The position numbers and the translations under genes were made by a program. From assembly GCA_964427965.1 (NCBI GenBank), contig CAYRWK010000040.1:1-7054 (forward strand): a DNA stretch of 7,054 nucleotides, in the 5' to 3' direction. Position 1 is the stretch's first letter; each line of letters opens with the position of its first letter. Source of the DNA: CAYRWK01 sp964427965 (GTDB lineage: Bacteria > Patescibacteriota > WWE3 > UBA101185 > UBA10185). Positions 1 to 6,395 of the stretch are shown in pieces. The notes beneath the pieces are model-generated. The model searched no databases. It had not been told where the DNA came from and saw only the letters and a program-made list of their open reading frames with translations.

Positions 1-216
1 ATATTGGATTTTTCTGAAAAAACTGTACCTTTTACCGACTTGGGCGAACAAAAACTTCCGGTTTTAACCTGTTTGGTAAATTGTTCAAGCGGAACCTATA
101 TAAGATCGCTTGCTCATGATCTTGGGGGAGTTTTGTTCAACTTGCGCCGAACCCGTGTCGGCGATTATATTGTACAGGACTCCGAAGATTTTCTAAAAAT
201 GCAACCTACTAACTGA
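1..216 (+). CDS. truB: tRNA pseudouridine(55) synthase TruB, C-terminal fragment
   Basis: TruB converts uridine 55 to pseudouridine in the T-loop of tRNAs in the cytoplasm. Only the last 71 codons are in the window; the reading frame is open at the left edge, so the gene starts outside it, and the stop is TGA at 214-216. The fragment carries the family signature NCSSGTYIRSLAHDLG (window residues 27-42) followed by LRRTRVGDY (48-56), which matches the end of the TruB catalytic domain. The catalytic Asp lies in the missing N-terminal part. One oddity: only five residues (GVLFN) separate DLG from LRR, where typical TruB has about eleven including an LGxGA loop, so a short loop is deleted. No PUA-like C-terminal domain is evident. 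The next gene converges on it with a single intervening base, so any terminator must lie inside that neighbour. Family assignment is firm. Confidence 0.9.
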   Translation: MLDFSEKTVPFTDLGEQKLPVLTCLVNCSSGTYIRSLAHDLGGVLFNLRRTRVGDYIVQDSEDFLKMQPTN

Positions 217-217
217 T

Positions 218-1621
218 TTAAAGGATAAAGTTTTGGTCGCACAGCATTACTTGCCCGATACCTCCAATATTATCTTCATTTCGTACTATGAGTGTTACGG
301 TGTGAGAGGATATTGACTGCATAAAAGGTATCAAGTTAGTATGAAAGATACTATCCGCCTTTCCTACTTGAGTAGTATCAATATTCACGTAGGCAAAATC
401 GCTCATATAATTAATCACCAGAGTGTTGTTAGCATCGTTTGCCGTATATTTGGCGGAAAAGTTACACCAGCTGTATTCGGGTACTGCAAAAAAAGGCAGA
501 CGAATTGCTTGTTGCTGATTGCCACAGCTGTATTGCCAGTTAGTTATTTCTACGCAAGTCTTAGGTGTAGTTAAATAGTAGCGGTTATCGTATTCGGCAT
601 TAGGCGTAGTAAGATACGAGCTAAAATTAGTTATGGCTACAAGCACTAAAACTATCCCTGCAATCAAGGCGAAATACCTGTTTGTTTTGAACAAAAAAAA
701 TGTGATCGTTAAATACATTAAGGGTATAAGTACCATTAAATACCTTGGAAAGTAGTCTTTAAAAAAAGGGAAACTCAGAGTATAACCTAATATCATTATG
801 TGAACTAATAATAACAATCCTTGTTCATGCTCCGTGTATTTTTTTTTCTTTATTACAAAGTGACCAAGACTCGCAAGATATAATGTTAATAATGGAATTC
901 CCAAGATAGCATATACTTTAATACAATCATGTAATCTTGCTGGCGGTGGTGTTGTCAGTTTATTGATAGTAAACCCACCGGAGAAAAGTAATGGAGATAT
1001 TCCTATTGCTAGTGCAACTAGTGCTAATATTAGGAGCCTGCGTGGTTTTTTGTTAATTACGACGTTAATACATACGGCTAATGCCAAAACCAGTAAAAAG
1101 ATTGGGGTGACTGATCTGGTTACAATCAGCGCTAGGCAAAGTAGGCCGCACGATACCAGCAGGTTATTGTTTTGAGGATTTTTGTAGTAAGCACTGTAGA
1201 AGAATATCAGAAGCATGAGCAGTAACAGAAACAGTGACTCTGTATATAAATGAATGGTTGTTGATATGTATATAGGCGTGATAAGAGTTATAAAAACGCT
1301 TAGGAGTCTAATATACCTACCGGAACCTCTTGTGATCAAATACATCAGTACTAGAGAGAGGGTTGTAATAACGGTATTAACCGTTCTTAGTAGAATAATA
1401 TTTGCTGGAAAGAGAGCTAATATCACTGTGTAAAGGGGTGGCTGTGTGTAATTAAACCAAACAAACTCTAACGATTTGATTTTTGTTGCTTGGAAAAAGT
1501 AAAATACCTCGTCACCTACTAGTGCGTTGTGTGGCGTTTTGTAAAGCATGGTCACAAAAGCTATAATAAGAATTAGTGCGAATAAGGCACACTTATGTAT
1601 ATATGAACGATTTAAAGTCAT
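218..1621 (-). CDS. GT-C fold membrane glycosyltransferase (PMT/ArnT-like)
   Basis: A 467-residue polytopic membrane protein, predicted to transfer a sugar from a polyprenyl-phosphate donor to an acceptor outside the membrane; donor and acceptor are unknown. After TM1 (about residues 11-26) comes a first extracytoplasmic loop with the GT-C acidic motif GDE (36-38), expected to hold the catalytic Asp37, then a TQPPLY motif (59-64) typical of the ArnT/PMT group. LYTES (125-129) and FPRYLMVLIP (291-300) also fit. I count about 11-12 hydrophobic segments up to residue 332, followed by a soluble C-terminal domain of about 130 residues with four cysteines (356, 366, 386, 461) that may form disulfides. 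The ATG at 1619-1621 is preferred because the next Met (25) would remove TM1; only a weak GAG lies six bases upstream. It runs head-to-head into the next glycosyltransferase and ends one base from truB. The fold is well supported, the substrate is not. Confidence 0.8.
   Translation of the reverse strand: MTLNRSYIHKCALFALILIIAFVTMLYKTPHNALVGDEVFYFFQATKIKSLEFVWFNYTQPPLYTVILALFPANIILLRTVNTVITTLSLVLMYLITRGSGRYIRLLSVFITLITPIYISTTIHLYTESLFLLLLMLLIFFYSAYYKNPQNNNLLVSCGLLCLALIVTRSVTPIFLLVLALAVCINVVINKKPRRLLILALVALAIGISPLLFSGGFTINKLTTPPPARLHDCIKVYAILGIPLLTLYLASLGHFVIKKKKYTEHEQGLLLLVHIMILGYTLSFPFFKDYFPRYLMVLIPLMYLTITFFLFKTNRYFALIAGIVLVLVAITNFSSYLTTPNAEYDNRYYLTTPKTCVEITNWQYSCGNQQQAIRLPFFAVPEYSWCNFSAKYTANDANNTLVINYMSDFAYVNIDTTQVGKADSIFHTNLIPFMQSISSHTVTLIVRNEDNIGGIGQVMLCDQNFIL
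1539..1567 (+). promoter_or_regulatory. sigma70-type promoter for the plus-strand glycosyltransferase pair
   Basis: A -35 box TTGTAA (1539-1544) is separated by exactly 17 bases from a perfect -10 box TATAAT (1562-1567). Transcription would be expected to start near 1573-1575, just before the GTG at 1576. The promoter lies wholly inside the 5' coding region of the opposite-strand gene. The same TTGTAA hexamer and 17-bp spacing recur upstream of the pilin gene. This is a sequence match only, and AT-rich DNA gives chance -10 matches. Confidence 0.55.
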
Positions 1622-3114
1622 TACTATCTCAAAGCCATCAAATTATTAGTTGCATCCTGGTAATTGTAGTATATATCTTAATCGCCTCCAACGCTGCGTT
1701 AGTAAATAATATAACCTTTGACGAAAAGAATCACTTTAGCTTTGGAGAACGTGTATTGGAAGGAAATACTCAAAGAGTTGATTTTTCTGATGATTCTAAA
1801 ATGCCTATTAGCGCGATAAATGCTGCAGTAGCCCGCCTACTAAAAACCGATGATCCAGTAATAGCAGGACGCTTTGGCTCAATTATTCTTGCTGTTATTG
1901 CTGGGGTTGGGGTAATTGCCCTGGCTTCACAAAGGTTTGGTAAGACCGCCTCGGTTGTGGCTGGAATACTTTTCTTTTTTAATCCAAATATCCTTGCCCA
2001 TTCCACGCTGGTGACCACCGATCTTCCGGCTGTTTTTGGTCTTGTGGTGTATTTTATTTCTTTGGTTTGTTTTACTCAAAGAGTGGGTGTTGTAAGGTCA
2101 GCCTTGCTTGGTGAGGCGCTGGCAATTGCAATCGCCTGTAAGTATTCAAATCTGCTTTTAGTTCCCCTTACGCTTTTTTTCCTGTTAACATTGGCTCTAA
2201 CAAAAACTATTAAGATAAGCTTTACCAAGGCATTGATATATCTAATCGTTATGTTTATTTCGACACTTTTTTTTGTTAATCTTTTTTGGGGTTTTCATAA
2301 AACCTTTTTCACACCCAAGGAAGTTGTCTTTTCTACAGTCCTTTTTAACACATACTCGAGCAAATTTGCTGACTTACCCATCCCCCTGCCCTACTCGTTT
2401 TTTCGAGGCATTGACTTAGTTATGTATAACGATGCTAGTTTTATAGGGAGAAGTCCAAATTACCTGCTAGGTAAGGTAAAGGCAGGGTCTTTTCCCGAAT
2501 ATTTTGTAGTTGCCTTTCTTTTAAAATCTCCTCTTCCTCTGTTTATTTTGCTGTTACTGGGGGTTTGGTTGTTTGTTAAAAACCGATATTATGATCAGAC
2601 TGATTTCTTTTGGCATAGTATAGCAATTGTATATTTTTTGTATTTTTCATTCTTTCTTAGATCGCAGATTGGGTTTAGATTTGCGCTTCCCGTCTCAGTG
2701 CCAATATTTTTTTATGCCGCCAGCTCGATTTTAATATCAAAACTTAGGTATGTAGTAATTATACTTTTGGTGTGGTACGTTGGCTCTACTGTTAGTTATA
2801 ACCCAAACTATTTGGCATATTTCAGTGAAATTGTTATAAATAAACAGGCCATGTTTAAATATTTGGGAGATTCAAATATTTATTGGGGACAAAATTGGGA
2901 TAGGATCTCTATGTATATTAACTCAGGTCAGGTGGTGTTTGAGCCGGAATACCCTGTATGCGGGTTGGTTCTTATTAGCCCGGATAGTCTAACAGGTATA
3001 AAATTAAACGACAGTGGGTTGCCTATTGGATCACAAAAAAACCGCTGGGTTTTGCAGTATGGCAAGTTAACTAAGGTGATAGATCATACACATCTTCTTT
3101 ATGAGGTTTATTAA
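1576..3114 (+). CDS. GT-C fold phospholipid carrier-dependent glycosyltransferase (GT39/PMT-like)
   Basis: A 512-residue membrane protein (counted from GTG 1576) predicted to use a polyprenyl-phosphate-sugar donor on the outer face of the membrane. TM1 is about residues 23-43, followed by TFDE (47-50) with the expected catalytic Asp49, and KMPISAIN (75-82) in the place of the family's HPPL/KPPL motif. Further family marks are TTDLPA (147-152), ACKYSNLLLVP (187-197), RFALPVSVP (368-376), NYLAYFSEI (411-419) and GDSNIYWGQNW (431-441). In many relatives the last reads DSNLDWGQD; here Tyr436 and Asn440 replace the two acidic residues. The start is uncertain. GTG 1576 lies eight bases after the -10 box, giving an almost leaderless mRNA; ATG 1603 (residue 10) would have a leader of about 28 bases and only AAGG 15 bases upstream. 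Either start keeps TM1. The 3' end overlaps the next gene by 14 bases, indicating one operon and coupled translation. Confidence 0.85.
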   Translation: MRIRHTYVYMNDLKSLLSQSHQIISCILVIVVYILIASNAALVNNITFDEKNHFSFGERVLEGNTQRVDFSDDSKMPISAINAAVARLLKTDDPVIAGRFGSIILAVIAGVGVIALASQRFGKTASVVAGILFFFNPNILAHSTLVTTDLPAVFGLVVYFISLVCFTQRVGVVRSALLGEALAIAIACKYSNLLLVPLTLFFLLTLALTKTIKISFTKALIYLIVMFISTLFFVNLFWGFHKTFFTPKEVVFSTVLFNTYSSKFADLPIPLPYSFFRGIDLVMYNDASFIGRSPNYLLGKVKAGSFPEYFVVAFLLKSPLPLFILLLLGVWLFVKNRYYDQTDFFWHSIAIVYFLYFSFFLRSQIGFRFALPVSVPIFFYAASSILISKLRYVVIILLVWYVGSTVSYNPNYLAYFSEIVINKQAMFKYLGDSNIYWGQNWDRISMYINSGQVVFEPEYPVCGLVLISPDSLTGIKLNDSGLPIGSQKNRWVLQYGKLTKVIDHTHLLYEVY

Positions 3115-5482
3115 CTACCTAAAAAAACAAAAGTTTCTCGCGGGAGAGGTATGGCGAAGGGCGCCTTTTTATACCGTTACTCTTTTGGTATTTGTCGCTA
3201 ACTTTGTATGGTTTAAAGGGCTTATCAAGAATTGCGAATTACCTGGATGGGATACGCCAGGACACTATTACGTTTTGCAAAAAGTTGTTAGTGCTCTTGA
3301 ATCCTCACACAACCCGCAAAATCTATTAAATATTTATGACACTAATTGGTTTGGTGGTATTGAATTATTTAAACTATACACCCCCCTATATTACTGGCTG
3401 GTCGCCGTGTTTTGGTTGATTACATTTAAAATAATTCCGTTAGCACTGCTGTTTCGGCTTTCACTTTTTCTGCTAATTAATCTTTTTCCGTTGGTTTTTT
3501 GGTATTTTTGTAGAGTCTATATCGACAGCGAATCGGCAAAATGGGCATTTGCATTTAGTATCTTTTTTGTCTTTTTCCCTATCAACCTATCCTCATCGGG
3601 GATAGGAGCCGGTTCGTTAACGTATATGGGGCTTATTCCTGGTTTTATGGGTTTGTTGCTGGCGATGCTTAGTTTAACATTTTTGCGACAGATTCATCTT
3701 TCCGGTCATTCAACAAGCTATTCACTGCTTTTTGCAGTTTCGTTTTCGGCGTTGGTACTTACACATATTCTTAGTACAGTATTTGTACTTCCACTTATCG
3801 TTACATATATTCTGATACACACCAAAAGTTTTTTCTTGCGAATCAAAAATTTCGCCGTCGTACTACTTGTAATATCGGTATTGACACTGCCATGGGCGGT
3901 GCCTTTTATAACGCATCTACCTGATTCGGCAGGCAAATTACTGACTGTGAACTCGGTGTATCTTGATACACTCCTAGTTCTTTTTCCGATTAACACATAT
4001 ATGCTCCAAGGCGCAGGGTACATCGTGTATTTTAGGTTGTGGGTAGTTTTTATAGCGGGTTTGGTTTTTTTTGCAGTTATTTCAAAGTTGCATGAGAAGA
4101 AGATATCCCGGTTAGTTGTATTCTTTTTGATTACATATTTTCTTTGGACTACAAATATTATTCCCATACTGTTTAAGGGGGAATTCCGTCTGCACTTTCA
4201 TAGGGCTCTTCCCCTATTGTTTGTTTGTATATTGGGAATATGTGTTTATTACTTTGCTTTTTTAATGAGGGAAACTGGGGTAAAAACCGGGCTGTTTTTG
4301 ACTACGGTGCTTTTTGTTTGCCAATTAAATGCAGTCTCAACCTATAATTTTGTTCAAAATGAGTATAACGACTCCCTTAATTCATATTTACATCGTAGCG
4401 TAGGTGATAAATGGCGATGGGAGGAATATCCATATTATGAGGAAGCTAACCAGCTCCTTGCCTATTTAGCAAAAACCGATTTCAAGAGAGTATTTATTCA
4501 ATCACCCGAAAGTGAGTACATGCTGCTGCTTGGTTCGTCCCATTTTTTTACAGGCAGGGTACCGGGTGTCAATAACCAAAGCATTATCACTGGTCTTTTC
4601 GCTGAGGCGTCCCCTCTAACTCCCTATATCATGGGATCAATATATGCGCTTACTGATGGCGAGACCCAGACCTGGGGTGATACCAGACTAGAATATCTGG
4701 ATTTTTTTCAACAGCAAAAAACAAAACGCCACCTCGAACGATTGAGATTTTTAGGAGTTGATGGGGTTGCGGCTTTTTCCAACAACTTTAAAAAAACAAT
4801 GGCAGACCAGAGTGCAGCTAAGGTTTATGAGTCAAAACACTTTTCGGTGTACGCACTAAACGACCCACAGCCCAATATTTTTGTGCCGAAAACTGAACCA
4901 TTCTTTTTTGTGTCGGGAAAAGGAGGGGTTCCTTTTGAGGATATTTGCGATGTGCTGTATACCGACTCCAAAACGTATGAGTTATCAATTTTTAAAGTCA
5001 AATTGTCTGACTTAAGCGATTTTACTGGTGTTGTGATCGCAACCGGGGATTTTACGGATCAGCAGCAAATGGAGCTTTTTGCTCGTGATAATACCATACT
5101 GCTAATTAACCCAAGCATAAATGTGGCTCGTTTTATTTTGGGTAGGAAAGCCACCACCATTACAATTGATAATTTTGTCCCGCTGTCCTCAGTTCCCCTT
5201 GGTAATAAAGAAAAGGAGTTAGAGGGTTGGGGGAAACTGAAACTGACATTGCTTGAAAATACTACACCGCTTCCGACTTCCCCTGAAAGCGCCCCTACGC
5301 TATCAACGGTGGGAAATAGGTGGAAAGTGGTAGCGAAGAAAAACCCATATGTAATACTAAGATACGGTTATTCGAAGAGTATTGGTGTGGAAACTAAGGA
5401 TGTGGAAACTTACAAAAGCTCTCCGGGGTTTATCGGTATATTCAATCCTCTAAGGTTTGACTCATTTTTTCTCAGTTTTTGA
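3101..5482 (+). CDS. Large GT-C-like membrane protein, PTPS-related/YfhO-like family
   Basis: A 793-residue membrane protein resembling the bacterial '6-pyruvoyl-tetrahydropterin synthase-related' membrane family (Pfam PTPS_related); despite the name there is no sign of a pterin enzyme, and the topology is that of GT-C glycosyltransferases. After TM1 (about 22-40) the first loop holds WDTPGHYY (50-57), with Asp51 and His55 as candidate catalytic or metal residues, then WFGGIELFKLYTPLYYWL (83-100), a strong family signature. LVLTHILS (218-225) has another family-typical His. About 12-13 hydrophobic segments extend to residue 415. The remaining 380 residues form a soluble, probably extracytoplasmic domain that includes a YfhO-like LRFLGVDGVAAF segment (548-559). 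ATG 3101 overlaps the upstream gene's end; AAGGTGAT at 3073-3080 is too far away to be its own Shine-Dalgarno, so re-initiation is likely. The last 21 bases overlap the pilin gene tail to tail. Exact substrate and activity are unknown. Confidence 0.75.
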   Translation: MRFINYLKKQKFLAGEVWRRAPFYTVTLLVFVANFVWFKGLIKNCELPGWDTPGHYYVLQKVVSALESSHNPQNLLNIYDTNWFGGIELFKLYTPLYYWLVAVFWLITFKIIPLALLFRLSLFLLINLFPLVFWYFCRVYIDSESAKWAFAFSIFFVFFPINLSSSGIGAGSLTYMGLIPGFMGLLLAMLSLTFLRQIHLSGHSTSYSLLFAVSFSALVLTHILSTVFVLPLIVTYILIHTKSFFLRIKNFAVVLLVISVLTLPWAVPFITHLPDSAGKLLTVNSVYLDTLLVLFPINTYMLQGAGYIVYFRLWVVFIAGLVFFAVISKLHEKKISRLVVFFLITYFLWTTNIIPILFKGEFRLHFHRALPLLFVCILGICVYYFAFLMRETGVKTGLFLTTVLFVCQLNAVSTYNFVQNEYNDSLNSYLHRSVGDKWRWEEYPYYEEANQLLAYLAKTDFKRVFIQSPESEYMLLLGSSHFFTGRVPGVNNQSIITGLFAEASPLTPYIMGSIYALTDGETQTWGDTRLEYLDFFQQQKTKRHLERLRFLGVDGVAAFSNNFKKTMADQSAAKVYESKHFSVYALNDPQPNIFVPKTEPFFFVSGKGGVPFEDICDVLYTDSKTYELSIFKVKLSDLSDFTGVVIATGDFTDQQQMELFARDNTILLINPSINVARFILGRKATTITIDNFVPLSSVPLGNKEKELEGWGKLKLTLLENTTPLPTSPESAPTLSTVGNRWKVVAKKNPYVILRYGYSKSIGVETKDVETYKSSPGFIGIFNPLRFDSFFLSF

Positions 5483-5935
5483 TTTGTAACCGGATATTTC
5501 ACACACTGTATCCTTTGGGCTGGCAGAGTCACATTTCTTTATTTCTCCCCACTCCGATCGATATTTATAACTACCCCCATCTGAGGTTATTACACTTAGT
5601 CCCAAGATAGAAAGAGACGAATCGGTAAAATATTCATATACAGCCCCGGCGGGGGTTCCGTTTGGCCATTTGGAAATATATGTTATAAGACCCGAATCCT
5701 TAATTGATACTGGGTATATTCCCTCCGAGGCCTTATATGATTCAACCCCCTGGACGAGTTTTTCTAAATTAGCCTGTTTGACTGAATCCGAGGCAACTTC
5801 CCTTTGTCTGTTAGCGTTTATTACTGTGAGTGTAACTCCAGAGAGGATACCAATTAAACTAACAACTATTAATAGTTCGATGAGGGTAAAGGCGCGGTTG
5901 AAGTTATTTCTAGTGTTCGTATTGTTAGAAAGCAT
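5462..5935 (-). CDS. Type IV pilin-like / pseudopilin protein with prepilin N-terminus
   Basis: A 157-residue prepilin-like protein (from ATG 5935). It has a short leader ending NRA, then FTLIELLIVVSLIGILSG (16-33): cleavage and N-methylation by a PilD-type prepilin peptidase would fall between Ala15 and Phe16, with the invariant Glu+5 at residue 20. The hydrophobic helix (16-39) continues into an amphipathic stretch ending in SEGIYP (70-75), as in GspG-like pseudopilins and CPR pilins. Cys135 and Cys145 may form a C-terminal disulfide loop, and the tail is lysine-rich. Position -1 is Ala where Gly is usual. The protein may be a filament subunit for adhesion, DNA uptake or host contact; no assembly ATPase or platform gene is in the window. 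An earlier in-frame ATG at 5956 would add seven residues, but the promoter's -10 box sits inside that extension, so 5935 is preferred. The 3' end overlaps the upstream-lying plus-strand gene by 21 bases. Confidence 0.85.
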   Translation of the reverse strand: MLSNNTNTRNNFNRAFTLIELLIVVSLIGILSGVTLTVINANRQREVASDSVKQANLEKLVQGVESYKASEGIYPVSIKDSGLITYISKWPNGTPAGAVYEYFTDSSLSILGLSVITSDGGSYKYRSEWGEIKKCDSASPKDTVCEISGYKSKTEKK

Positions 5936-5941
5936 ATCTGT

Positions 5942-5970
5942 ATAATACAACGGCATTTTATCAATTACAA
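5942..5970 (-). promoter_or_regulatory. sigma70-type promoter for the pilin gene
   Basis: On the minus strand a -35 box TTGTAA (5970-5965) is followed after 17 bases by a -10 box TATTAT (5947-5942, five of six consensus matches). With a six-base discriminator, transcription would begin at 5935, the A of an ATG, giving a leaderless pilin mRNA. No Shine-Dalgarno precedes either candidate start. The site spans the 29-base gap to the cupin gene, so the pilin can be transcribed separately from the cupin operon, although read-through is also possible. Confidence 0.5.
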
Positions 5971-5985
5971 TATCTAGTATTGGGT

Positions 5986-6369
5986 CTATTCACCCACTTT
6001 TTCAGCAGTGTCTGCCTCGGCCTTAGTCTTGTGAATTGTGCCTTCCGGGTGATTTGCCGGGCTGTATATTGTATACAACTTCATTTCTTCGATTCCAGAT
6101 GTATTAATAATACTATGATTGGTTCCTGCTGGTATTACTACTGCAAAGTCGTTTGCCAAATCAAATTCCTGTCCGTCTAATATTGCTTTGCCTGCCCCTG
6201 TTTCAATCCTTATAAACTGATCTACGTTATCGTGCACTTCCATGCCAATTTCTTCGTTGGGTTGCAAACACATAACCACAAGCTGACTATGCTTGGATGT
6301 TACTAATACTTTTCTAAAGTATGAATTATTTAAGGTTTCCTCTTGAATGTTTTTTACGAAAAAGCTCAT
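5986..6369 (-). CDS. Small single-domain cupin protein
   Basis: A 127-residue soluble protein with one cupin beta-barrel. Motif 1 is EVHDNVDQFIRIETGAGKAI (44-63) and motif 2 is VVIPAGTNHSIINTS (77-91), followed by the subgroup's characteristic tail YSPANHPEGTIHKTKAEA (102-119). Such proteins are widespread and often labelled 'mannose-6-phosphate isomerase-like cupin' by similarity alone; enzymatic function is not established. His46 and His85 are likely metal ligands. The classical second His of HxH is Asn48, with Gln51 nearby, so metal binding may differ from canonical cupins, although this pattern appears normal for the subgroup. It begins 26 bases after the GerMN gene, behind a perfect AGGAGG, and is most likely co-transcribed with it. 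It could act as a small-molecule sensor or a sugar-modifying enzyme; the sequence does not decide. Confidence 0.85.
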   Translation of the reverse strand: MSFFVKNIQEETLNNSYFRKVLVTSKHSQLVVMCLQPNEEIGMEVHDNVDQFIRIETGAGKAILDGQEFDLANDFAVVIPAGTNHSIINTSGIEEMKLYTIYSPANHPEGTIHKTKAEADTAEKVGE

Positions 6370-6376
6370 TTTATAT

Positions 6377-6382
6377 CCTCCT
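6377..6382 (-). promoter_or_regulatory. Strong Shine-Dalgarno (AGGAGG) of the cupin gene
   Basis: AGGAGG on the minus strand lies seven bases before ATG 6369, an ideal spacing. It is the only strong ribosome binding site seen in the window and fixes the cupin start. It belongs to an internal operon gene, in contrast to the first genes of transcripts, which have none. Confidence 0.85.
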
Positions 6383-6395
6383 ATACAAATTTTTA

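Noticed and set aside
341..1175. Two plus-strand open frames (341-574, 963-1175) inside the first glycosyltransferase
   Set aside because: They lie antisense to a well-supported membrane protein, are short, and show no domain or ribosome binding site.
1668..1673. Minus-strand TATACT as a promoter -10 for the first glycosyltransferase
   Set aside because: It has five of six matches but no -35 box at 16-18 bases, and similar AT-rich hexamers (e.g. 1708-1713) occur nearby, so I do not call a promoter for this gene.
1770..2018. 82-codon minus-strand open frame inside the second glycosyltransferase
   Set aside because: It is a shadow of the conserved coding region holding the acidic loop and TTDLPA motif; no independent support.
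3718..4167. 149-codon open frame on the minus strand inside the third glycosyltransferase
   Set aside because: It is fully antisense to a gene with clear membrane-protein composition and family motifs. Its translation is basic and patternless, with no recognisable domain and no supporting signal.
5936..5956. Longer pilin start at ATG 5956
   Set aside because: The extra seven residues contain the -10 box of the best promoter, and no Shine-Dalgarno precedes this ATG. The leader from ATG 5935 is already of normal prepilin length. Not excluded.
5957..5985. Possible terminator between the cupin and pilin genes
   Set aside because: The 29-base gap has no GC-rich stem followed by a T-run on the minus strand. 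It mainly holds the pilin promoter.
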